Shown piece by piece: positions 1 through 5,394 of a stretch of 35,686 nt of DNA. Source of the DNA: Flavobacteriaceae bacterium (lineage in GTDB: Bacteria > Bacteroidota > Bacteroidia > Flavobacteriales > Flavobacteriaceae); the NCBI GenBank assembly GCA_947491985.1, contig CANLLR010000026.1, forward strand, positions 1 through 35,686, written 5' to 3'. A model generated the notes under the pieces. It saw only the letters and a program-made list of their open reading frames with translations, did not search any database and had not been told where the DNA came from. Numbering within the stretch: the first letter of the stretch is position 1; each line of letters starts with the position of its first letter. Made by a program: the position numbers and the translations under genes.

Positions 1-2
1 CC

Positions 3-67
3 ACCTAACAAAGTAAAGCAAAGCCCACGCCTTGACGTGAGCATTTACATATACTTTCCTGTTAGGT
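3..67. other. attC-like imperfect hairpin (candidate integron recombination site)
   Basis: The outer arms are ACCTAAC (3-9) and GTTAGGT (61-67). They are exact reverse complements and fit the integron simple-site consensus RYYYAAC and GTTRRRY. Inside them AAAGTA (10-15) pairs with TACTTT (52-57), with three unpaired bases on the 3' side (58-60). A central stem CACG/CGTG (26-29 and 36-39) carries a six-base loop. The total of 65 bases is within the attC size range. No integron integrase is visible, and any cassette gene to the left lies outside the window. It could instead be a generic hairpin or a transposon end. Confidence 0.35.
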
Positions 68-230
68 ATTAAAATTGGTCGATTTCTACAACAGAAAATA
101 AAGCAAACGCTAATATTTTTTTTCAATAAAATATGTGACTTCATTTGAATTCACAAAACAAAAGTAGCAAAATAATTTAAAGTATTTAACAATTTAAGGT
201 CATACTTAGTTTTCGTCAAACAGCATCTGA

Positions 231-545
231 TTAAATTATTATAATCTCAATTCCTGAAACTTCCAAATGACTATTCGAATCAATACATAATAATGCCGAA
301 TTAATATTGAATAACAAAAACTCTTTAATCAATAGTAGTTCATTCAAATGAATGGGTTTTAATGATTTTATAGTAATTTTCTCTGAAGAAGTTTGAAAAT
401 AATTTACATTACTTCTGTTAGAAATAAAAGTTAATGCGTTTAAACGAATCGAATAATGTTTACCAAACTTTCTTCTTATTAAAGTATTCAGTACTTTATT
501 TAGTAGGACATAAACTTTTGATATTGATATAGGTTGGTCAATCAT
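231..545 (-). CDS. hypothetical protein coupled to the serine recombinase
   Basis: This is a 104-residue protein I do not recognise. It is basic in the first third (RRKFGKHYSIRL) and ends in a hydrophobic, beta-looking segment (SGIEIIII). It has no signal peptide or obvious membrane helix. Its ATG (543-545) overlaps the TGA of the upstream recombinase gene (542-544) in an ATGA arrangement, so the two are probably co-transcribed and translationally coupled. That supports it being a real gene, possibly an accessory factor for recombination or simply element cargo. The base composition is strongly AT-rich like the rest of 1-3100. The product function is unknown. Confidence 0.5.
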   Translation of the reverse strand: MIDQPISISKVYVLLNKVLNTLIRRKFGKHYSIRLNALTFISNRSNVNYFQTSSEKITIKSLKPIHLNELLLIKEFLLFNINSALLCIDSNSHLEVSGIEIIII

Positions 546-1153
546 TTCATTTGTAGTTTAGTTGCTGTTGATTTCACTTTCATTACCGTCTTAGTAGATG
601 CATCAACTTGTTTGGCGATTTCACGAAGTGTCCAACCTTTATCCAAATACTCTAATATTTTTTTAGCTTTTGGTTTCTCGATGAAATCTCTATCTGACAA
701 AGTACTCCCCACTTTTCTTCCTAATATTCCTCCTTTTTGAACATAAATCTGACGACCAACCGAAGTCCTTTCTTTTATGCTGTCCAATTCTAATGCGTAT
801 AAACTCGAAATAACCGATGTAATAACATTCCAAATTGGGTTTTTCTTTCCATTGGGTCTTGATTGGACTCCTAAGTTTCTCACAATTACATTTATTCCTT
901 TTTCATCCATCCATTCCAAAGTAGTAATACAATCTCCTGTGTGACGACCAAGTCGAGAAAGTTCTTCAACAATAACCTCTTTAACTATTCCTAATTCAAT
1001 TTGGCTAATTAGAATTTTTGCTTGTGGTCTATCTTTGAAGGGAACGGTTCCAGATATTTTATCCAATAAGGTTAAGTCGTATTTTTCAGTATCTGCTTCA
1101 AATCTGTTTCCGGATTGAATTTGGGTAGAAACCCTGTTGTATTTTACTCTCAT
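542..1153 (-). CDS. serine recombinase, small resolvase/invertase type
   Basis: A 203-residue site-specific recombinase of the small serine resolvase/invertase family, which makes double-strand exchange through a 5'-phosphoserine link. The N-terminus has the YNRVST motif, with the expected nucleophile at Ser9. The catalytic-domain arginine motif appears as ELSRLGRHTGD. The long dimerisation helix region has ERTSVGRQ, followed by KGGILGRKVG. The C-terminal part (about 170-195, WTLREIAKQVDASTKTV) is the usual resolvase helix-turn-helix. The length matches full-length Hin/resolvase proteins, so it looks intact. It overlaps the downstream small gene by four bases. A hairpin and an 11-bp tandem repeat lie just upstream and may be its recombination or operator sites. 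No invertible segment is apparent in the window. Confidence 0.9.
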   Translation of the reverse strand: MRVKYNRVSTQIQSGNRFEADTEKYDLTLLDKISGTVPFKDRPQAKILISQIELGIVKEVIVEELSRLGRHTGDCITTLEWMDEKGINVIVRNLGVQSRPNGKKNPIWNVITSVISSLYALELDSIKERTSVGRQIYVQKGGILGRKVGSTLSDRDFIEKPKAKKILEYLDKGWTLREIAKQVDASTKTVMKVKSTATKLQMK

Positions 1154-1185
1154 CTTGATTTCCTTTAAGTGTGAGAGCTAAAATA

Positions 1186-1233
1186 CCGCAGAAGTGCGGG
1201 TTTGCCTATTATTAAGTGCTAATTAAGCGCTAA
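1186..1233. promoter_or_regulatory. hairpin and tandem repeat upstream of the recombinase
   Basis: CCGCA (1186-1190) and TGCGG (1195-1199) form a five-pair hairpin with a GAAG loop, 33 bases before the recombinase start. It is followed by two abutting 11-base direct repeats, TTAAGTGCTAA (1212-1222) and TTAAGCGCTAA (1223-1233), differing at one position. GC-containing repeats stand out in this AT-rich stretch. Small serine recombinases often bind subsites next to their own gene, so this is a reasonable operator or res-like candidate. That role is inferred. Confidence 0.35.
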
Positions 1234-1328
1234 AATATTGTGGTTATTTATATCAAGATATTTTGGGATACAACTTAATATTATTTATGATGAGGTTAAA
1301 TAAAAATATAAATAACTAAAGTGACTTA

Positions 1329-1727
1329 TTATCTATAAAGCACAATCAATTCAATTTGTAAATCATAAATAGAAAAATACCGGAAATAAACATTTAATTC
1401 TTGTAATATAAATTTATTATAATTAATAAGTTCTATATCTTTTGGGGTTGAATTAATTGAAAACTCGTATTTCTCAATTTTGGTATAATCTTTATCGTCA
1501 TAATCAGATATCTCAAAGGTTTCTTCATAATCACTATAATAGTCTTCAAAATCTTCATCATAAATATTAATATTATTGTCAAGTGTTTTTGGATTATCAA
1601 AATCGATGCTTCTATATTCAATATAAACGTATATAACATTTTCCTCCTCGTTTAATTGGTATCCTTCAATTGATGGAAAACATTTAATTAAATAGTAATT
1701 AAATAATATATGTAATCTCTTTTTCAT
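1329..1727 (-). CDS. hypothetical acidic protein
   Basis: A 132-residue protein that I do not recognise. A basic, hydrophobic start (MKKRLHILFNYYLIKCF) is followed by a beta-rich part (ENVIYVYIEYRSIDF). A very acidic tyrosine-rich middle (about residues 52-85, including YDEDFEDYYSDYEE) and a second hydrophobic, aromatic part come last. There is no clear signal peptide. The acidic centre could mimic DNA or serve as an anti-restriction or immunity feature, but nothing in the sequence proves it. It stands alone on the minus strand, separated by about 175 bases from the recombinase, and is as AT-rich as its surroundings. A short overlapping minus-strand frame (1433-1639) is a shadow. Confidence 0.55.
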   Translation of the reverse strand: MKKRLHILFNYYLIKCFPSIEGYQLNEEENVIYVYIEYRSIDFDNPKTLDNNINIYDEDFEDYYSDYEETFEISDYDDKDYTKIEKYEFSINSTPKDIELINYNKFILQELNVYFRYFSIYDLQIELIVLYR

Positions 1728-1847
1728 TAGCTAATTCATTTATTATTTAGATAATTTATTGTTTTCAAAATTCTGTTTTAATTAATATTTCTTCAAATTT
1801 AAATTTATTTTGAAAAAAATCATCCTAAATGGTGCCTTTTTAAAATT

Positions 1848-1868
1848 ATACTATATTTATTATAGTAT
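1848..1868. repeat. 8-bp AT-rich inverted repeat before the structured segment
   Basis: ATACTATA (1848-1855) and TATAGTAT (1861-1868) are perfect reverse complements around a five-base spacer. The repeat sits 11 bases before the first stem of the candidate structured RNA. It could be an operator, or part of the promoter for that RNA. It contains no TAnnTTTG box, so the assignment is weak. Confidence 0.3.
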
Positions 1869-1878
1869 AGAATATATG

Positions 1879-2098
1879 AGTTGAAATTAAATCAACTGGC
1901 AAACCCCACCACGAGAAGAAGAGGATATGAAGTGGGGGAAGATGTTTCTATTATTAAAAAAATCCTTCTTGAACGGTTCTGGATAAAGAAGGTCGGGTTA
2001 TACCGCAAAAACTCTGTTGGGCTGATAAATCAGTTGAGCAACCACATTCAATTTAATTATTGGATGTCCTTACAAACAGTAAGGAGCCCAGCCCAGAG
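1879..2098 (+). ncRNA. candidate structured non-coding RNA (unrecognised class)
   Basis: This segment is visibly richer in G and C than its flanks and packed with nested pairings. Stem A: AGTTGA 1879-1884 with TCAACT 1892-1897. Stem B: CCCCAC 1904-1909 with GTGGGG 1932-1937. The 3' half forms a junction closed by CTCT 2012-2015 plus GGGCTG 2019-2024 pairing with CAGCCC 2089-2094 plus AGAG 2095-2098, with a three-base bulge. Inside lie a nine-pair hairpin (2044-2052 with 2059-2067, one G-U) and a seven-pair hairpin (2067-2073 with 2079-2085). It does not match tmRNA, 6S, SRP, RNase P or group II intron domain V motifs as I know them. An open frame on the plus strand (1881-2108) needs a TTG start inside stem A and resembles nothing. 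Strand is a guess; the pairings hold on either. Confidence 0.4.
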
Positions 2099-2170
2099 CA
2101 AAAGATGAGATTATAGAACTTCCTTAATTAATTTAAAATTTTAATAAATTATTTAATAACCTCTAGTCAA

Positions 2171-2283
2171 ATAGCGAGAAGTTGATTTACTTAAATTATC
2201 TTCATTTAACTTCATTATAATGCTGTACAAACTTTCCAAATAAAAAAATTTATTTTATGCAGTACGGCAATATTACTCGCTAT
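2171..2283 (+). other. nested stem-loop structure upstream of the 2356 gene
   Basis: An outer stem ATAGCGAG (2171-2178) with CTCGCTAT (2276-2283) encloses two hairpins. The first is AAGTT 2179-2183 with AACTT 2208-2212. The second is TGCTGTAC 2221-2228 with GTACGGCA 2262-2269 (one G-U), itself capped by AAATAAA 2238-2244 with TTTATTT 2249-2255. Together they form a three-way junction of 113 bases. A perfect 10-base palindrome, GGTGGCCACC, follows at 2303-2312. It could be the long 5' leader of the 2356 gene, the 3' part of the neighbouring RNA, or a DNA hairpin of a mobile element. Confidence 0.35.
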
Positions 2284-2355
2284 ATTTTTGTCAAAGAATT
2301 CAGGTGGCCACCCATTCAAAAACACATTTAAAGAACAATTTAAAAATTAAAAATT

Positions 2356-2685
2356 ATGACAACTTTCAAAACTTTATTCTCTGACTCTCAATTCGAATTC
2401 AATAACACTAAATACAACAATAAGTCATACGCTATGGCATACTATGACTTGGTTAAAGATGTCCTTGAGGGCAAACACGGAGAGTTCGCATCTAAAAAAG
2501 ATGCCACATATGCTTTAGGCAGAACAGTTTGTTTAAACTACAGCGAATTACCTGAATCTGTATTGAAATACAAATTGTACAAACCTTTGAACGACATCTT
2601 TGTTGTTACAAATAAAGATGTTAAAGGATTCAATTCAGCAATCCAACGTATCTCTAAAAAACTAAAAGTTGAGGTAGAGTTCTAA
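2356..2685 (+). CDS. hypothetical protein of the accessory stretch
   Basis: A 109-residue basic protein I do not recognise. It has no signal peptide or membrane helix. Predicted helices lie around YAMAYYDLVKDVLEG and SKKDATYALGRTVC, and it ends with a short lysine-rich segment (SKKLKVEVEF). The reading frame uses more G and C in its codons than the neighbouring small genes and starts with a clear ATG. It is followed after 14 bases by a strong bidirectional terminator. The gene is preceded by about 500 bases of structured sequence, so it may be an RNA partner or be regulated through that leader. This is inference only. Confidence 0.6.
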   Translation: MTTFKTLFSDSQFEFNNTKYNNKSYAMAYYDLVKDVLEGKHGEFASKKDATYALGRTVCLNYSELPESVLKYKLYKPLNDIFVVTNKDVKGFNSAIQRISKKLKVEVEF

Positions 2686-2699
2686 TAAATTTTCCCTCC

Positions 2700-2751
2700 A
2701 ATAAATAACCCCCAATGTAAGCTAATGAACTTAAGTTGGGGGTTATTTATT
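2700..2751. terminator. bidirectional terminator, 16-bp perfect stem
   Basis: AATAAATAACCCCCAA (2700-2715) and its exact complement (2736-2751) flank a 20-base loop that can add four more pairs. It lies between convergent genes ending at 2685 and 2751, and the right arm overlaps the stop codon of the minus-strand gene. It should stop transcription from both sides. Confidence 0.85.
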
Positions 2752-2969
2752 TAACAATTACAATTACGAATTTCAACTTTTATATTGTTTTTTAATTCAA
2801 TGTGAAAACCATTAGTTTTATCTCGCATTGAACGACCGAAATCTTTATCTCTATTCAATTTTAATGAGGTTTCAATAGCTGATACAACAGCGTCCATAAT
2901 TTGTTGATTGTTTTTAAAATCTTCAACATCAATTGTGAAGACCAAGTTTGAGGTTTTAGAATTTTTCAT
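2751..2969 (-). CDS. hypothetical small protein
   Basis: A 72-residue protein, unrecognised. The N-terminal half reads like a beta-strand followed by a helix (LVFTIDVEDFKNNQQIMDAVVSAIETSLKL), and it ends in beta-strand residues with two cysteines (VEIRNCNC). There is no signal peptide. It converges on the 2356 gene and shares its terminator. The clean ATG, shared terminator and amphipathic pattern argue for a real gene. The function cannot be read from the sequence. Confidence 0.5.
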   Translation of the reverse strand: MKNSKTSNLVFTIDVEDFKNNQQIMDAVVSAIETSLKLNRDKDFGRSMRDKTNGFHIELKNNIKVEIRNCNC

Positions 2970-3022
2970 AAGATATCTTTAATAATAAATATCGCATATA
3001 ATCAAAAAACACTATAACTTTA

Positions 3023-3073
3023 ATAGTTAACAATACCTTATTTTATAAGGGAAAATTAATTAGAATTAACTAT
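3023..3073. repeat. nested inverted repeats near the edge of the accessory stretch
   Basis: ATAGTTAA (3023-3030) pairs with TTAACTAT (3066-3073). Between them CCTTAT (3036-3041) pairs with ATAAGG (3045-3050) around a TTT loop. Two GGGGAAT words follow shortly downstream. The repeats lie in the gene-free gap between the small minus-strand gene and the tRNA-Leu terminator, where an element boundary would be expected. No role is proven. Confidence 0.3.
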
Positions 3074-3116
3074 CGTAAACACAAATTGGGGGAATAATAG
3101 GGGAATTTCAGTAATT

Positions 3117-3155
3117 AAAAAACCCTAACTCCTTGATAATAAAGGTGTTAGGGTT
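3117..3155 (-). terminator. terminator of tRNA-Leu
   Basis: AACCCTAAC (3121-3129) and GTTAGGGTT (3147-3155) form a nine-pair stem. Read on the minus strand it lies directly after the tRNA and runs into a T tract (plus-strand A at 3117-3122). Confidence 0.8.
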
Positions 3156-3164
3156 GTTTTTAAG

Positions 3165-3246
3165 TGCGGGTAATAGGACTCGAACCTACACGCCTTGCGG
3201 CACCAGATCCTAAGTCTGGCATGTCTACCAATTTCACCATACCCGC
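3165..3246 (-). tRNA. tRNA-Leu (anticodon UAG)
   Basis: Minus-strand cloverleaf of 82 bases including the discriminator A. The acceptor stem GCGGGTA pairs with TACCCGC. The anticodon stem CCAGA/TCTGG holds the loop CTTAGGA, giving anticodon UAG. A long variable arm (GTGCCGCAAGGCGT), as expected for leucine, precedes the T arm with GGTTCGAGTCC. The 3' CCA is not encoded. A canonical promoter lies upstream and a terminator downstream, so this is a single-gene transcript. The AT-rich accessory stretch begins just beyond the tRNA 3' end, a common integration location, but I see no duplicated 3' end elsewhere in the window. Confidence 0.95.
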
Positions 3247-3260
3247 GAAATTTGTGAGTG

Positions 3261-3290
3261 CAAATATAACTATTATTTTCAAATTCCAAA
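3261..3290 (-). promoter_or_regulatory. promoter of tRNA-Leu
   Basis: On the minus strand TTTG (3287-3290) is followed after 18 bases by TATATTTG (3261-3268), matching the Bacteroidota TTTG-N19-TAnnTTTG consensus. The -7 box ends 14 bases before the mature tRNA 5' end. Confidence 0.8.
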
Positions 3291-3389
3291 TAGCAAATTT
3301 TAAATAAGACGAAAATAGTGCAATTAAAATTAAAACACGTCTCGTCGTACAAACCTGAAACTTAAAACTTGAAACTTAAAACCTCAACC

Positions 3390-3420
3390 TTGGAATTTGA
3401 CATTTCAATTTGTACATTTG
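3390..3420 (+). promoter_or_regulatory. promoter of the M20 dipeptidase gene
   Basis: TTG (3390-3392), 20 bases, then TACATTTG (3413-3420) match the Bacteroidota promoter consensus, 23 bases ahead of the ATG. It sits in a run of near-repeats of 'cttaaaacttgaaactt' and 'atttgacattt', a kind of low-complexity sequence also seen upstream of other genes in this window. Confidence 0.7.
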
Positions 3421-3443
3421 ACATTATCATTTACTCTTAAAAA

Positions 3444-4832
3444 ATGGACAACATAAAAAATTACGTTCAACAAAACAAAGAACGTTTCCTTAGCGAACTC
3501 ATCGAACTATTAAAAATTCCGTCTGTAAGTGCTGATAGTGCTTATGCTCAAGATGTTATCGACACTTCCGAAGCCGTAAAAACTAGCCTTGAAAAAGCAG
3601 GTTGCAAACACGTCGAAATTTGCGAAACGCCAGGTTACCCTATCGTTTTTGGCGAACATATTATCGATCCAAATTTGCCTACTGTTTTGGTGTACGGACA
3701 TTATGATGTTCAACCGCCTGACCCAATGGAATTGTGGACGTCTCCTCCATTCGAACCTGTAATAAAAGTTACCGAAATTCATCCCGAAGGCGCCATTTTT
3801 GCCCGTGGATCTTGCGACGACAAAGGTCAAATGTACATGCACGTTAAAGCATTCGAATACATGATTGCTAACAATTGCTTGCCATGTAACGTTAAATTCA
3901 TGATTGAAGGTGAAGAAGAAGTAGGCTCTAAAAGTTTAAGTTGGTTTGTCAGACAAAACCAAGAAAAATTGAGTTGTGATGTTATTTTGATTTCAGATAC
4001 TGGAATGATTTCCAACCAACAACCTTCTATCACAACCGGTTTGCGTGGCTTGAGTTATGTTGAAGTAGAAGTTACAGGACCGAATCGTGATTTACACTCT
4101 GGTTTGTATGGTGGCGCAGTAGCCAATCCGATTAATGTATTGACCAAGATGATTGCCTCTTTACATGACGAAAACAATCACATCACCATTCCTGGTTTTT
4201 ATGATAAAATAGAGGAATTGACGACAAAAGAACGAGCTGAAATGGCCAAAGCGCCTTTCGTTTTAGACAACTATAAAAAAGCCTTAGACATTGAAGATAT
4301 TTATGGTGAGGCTGGTTATGTAACCAACGAAAGAAACTCCATTCGTCCAACATTAGACGTCAACGGAATTTGGGGCGGCTACACCGGCGAAGGCGCCAAA
4401 ACCGTAATTGCAAGCAAAGCTTACGCTAAAATTTCAATGCGATTAGTACCTAATCAAGATTGGGAGGAAATCACCGAACTATTTAAAAACCACTTCGAAA
4501 GCATCGCGCCAAAAGCAGTAAAAGTAAAAGTGACACCACACCACGGAGGCCAAGGTTACGTGACGCCAATTGACAGTATTGGCTATCGCGCGGCAAACAA
4601 AGCGTATACCGAAACCTTTGGCGTTCCAGCAATTCCAGTACGTTCCGGTGGAAGTATTCCGATTGTGGCCTTATTTGAAAAAGAACTGAAATCGAAAACC
4701 ATTTTGATGGGATTTGGTTTGGATAGCGACGCCATTCACTCACCCAACGAACATTTCGGCGTATTCAATTACTTGAAAGGTATTGAGACGATACCATTGT
4801 TTTATAAGTATTTTGTGGAGATGAGTAAATAG
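3444..4832 (+). CDS. M20 family dipeptidase
   Basis: A 462-residue metallopeptidase of the M20 family (carnosinase/CNDP-like dipeptidases), which hydrolyses small peptides with a two-metal centre in the cytoplasm. Seen in sequence: YGHYDVQPP with His86 and Asp88; RGSCDDKGQ with the bridging Asp near 125; MIEGEEEVGS with the catalytic and metal-binding glutamates near 158-159; and SDAIHSPNEHF near the C-terminus with the last metal-binding His. The central lid (about 200-370, starting TTGLRGLSYVEVEVTGPNRDLHSG) matches the family dimerisation domain. There is no signal peptide. It is monocistronic, with its own promoter and a strong terminator. The exact substrate is not readable. Confidence 0.92.
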   Translation: MDNIKNYVQQNKERFLSELIELLKIPSVSADSAYAQDVIDTSEAVKTSLEKAGCKHVEICETPGYPIVFGEHIIDPNLPTVLVYGHYDVQPPDPMELWTSPPFEPVIKVTEIHPEGAIFARGSCDDKGQMYMHVKAFEYMIANNCLPCNVKFMIEGEEEVGSKSLSWFVRQNQEKLSCDVILISDTGMISNQQPSITTGLRGLSYVEVEVTGPNRDLHSGLYGGAVANPINVLTKMIASLHDENNHITIPGFYDKIEELTTKERAEMAKAPFVLDNYKKALDIEDIYGEAGYVTNERNSIRPTLDVNGIWGGYTGEGAKTVIASKAYAKISMRLVPNQDWEEITELFKNHFESIAPKAVKVKVTPHHGGQGYVTPIDSIGYRAANKAYTETFGVPAIPVRSGGSIPIVALFEKELKSKTILMGFGLDSDAIHSPNEHFGVFNYLKGIETIPLFYKYFVEMSK

Positions 4833-4853
4833 TTTTTTCACAAGTCATATAGT

Positions 4854-4890
4854 AATCCGTTTATTCTTAGTTGAGTAAACGGATTTTTTA
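4854..4890 (+). terminator. terminator after the dipeptidase gene
   Basis: AATCCGTTTA (4854-4863) pairs perfectly with TAAACGGATT (4876-4885) around a 12-base loop, followed by a T run. It lies 22 bases after the dipeptidase stop codon. Confidence 0.9.
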
Positions 4891-4959
4891 TTTTCCACAA
4901 ACTTATCATTCCTCATACCTCAAAATGACAAAAGAACAAAAAAATGTTAAATTTTAACT

Positions 4960-5020
4960 CTACACTTGTAGAAGTAAAATTTAATTCTACATTTGTAGAG
5001 TTGATTCTAAAAATGTAGAA
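4960..5020 (+). promoter_or_regulatory. BlaI-type operators with the promoter embedded in them
   Basis: Two perfect 12-base palindromes of the TACAnnTGTA class that BlaI/MecI bind: CTACACTTGTAG (4960-4971) and CTACATTTGTAG (4987-4998). An imperfect third copy, TTCTAAAAATGTAGAA, lies at 5005-5020. The first contains TTG (4966-4968) and the second contains TACATTTG (4988-4995), separated by exactly 19 bases, which makes a consensus Bacteroidota promoter. Repressor bound at either site would cover the -33 or -7 element. The third copy falls around the predicted start of transcription. The blaI-like ATG is at 5023. Confidence 0.85.
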
Positions 5021-5022
5021 CA

Positions 5023-5394
5023 ATGCAATTATCCAATTCCGAAGAACAGCTAATGGAACATTTATGGAAACTTGAAAAAGCGTTCATGAAAGATTTGCTA
5101 AAAGCTTTTCCTGAACCAAAACCAGCCACGACAACCGTTGCGACGTTATTAAAAAGAATGATTGATAAAAATTTTGTTGCTTTCAACGAATTTGGAAATT
5201 CAAGAGAGTATTATCCGTTGGTAAAAAAAGAAGATTATTTCTCCAGACACGTTAATGGACTGATTAAAAACTTCTTCAACGATTCGGCTTCACAGTTTGC
5301 TTCCTTCTTTACAAGAGAAACCAATCTCACCGAAAACGAATTGGAAGAATTAAAAAAAATCATCGATATTGAACTTCAAAAAAAGAAAAAATGA
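5023..5394 (+). CDS. BlaI/MecI/CopY family transcriptional repressor
   Basis: A 123-residue winged-helix repressor of the BlaI/MecI (Penicillinase_R) family. The N-terminal region starts LSNSEEQLMEHLWKLEKAF, and the recognition part is ATTTVATLLKRMIDKNFVAF, followed by the wing (EFGNSREYYPLVKKEDY). The C-terminal helices (about 75-115) give the dimer. Members repress their own operon until a partner M56 protease triggers their cleavage. The palindromic sites directly upstream fit autorepression. Its TGA overlaps the ATG of the M56-amidase gene (ATGA at 5391-5394), so the two are coupled. In Bacteroidota such pairs are common outside beta-lactam resistance, so the inducing signal need not be an antibiotic. 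Confidence 0.93.
   Translation: MQLSNSEEQLMEHLWKLEKAFMKDLLKAFPEPKPATTTVATLLKRMIDKNFVAFNEFGNSREYYPLVKKEDYFSRHVNGLIKNFFNDSASQFASFFTRETNLTENELEELKKIIDIELQKKKK

Noticed and set aside
534..740. 68-codon plus-strand frame antisense to the recombinase
   Set aside because: Shadow of the well-supported serine recombinase on the other strand.
1881..2108. 75-codon plus-strand frame over the structured segment
   Set aside because: It needs a TTG start inside a stem, matches no family, and the segment is better explained by base pairing.
3117..3155. CCTAAC/GTTAGG stem as another attC site
   Set aside because: The ends are CCCTAAC and GTTAGGG, which fail the RYYYAAC/GTTRRRY consensus; the stem and T tract mark a tRNA terminator.
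3125..3352. 75-codon minus-strand frame covering the tRNA-Leu gene
   Set aside because: It reads through the tRNA and its promoter; the translation contains tRNA-derived sequence and has no protein character.
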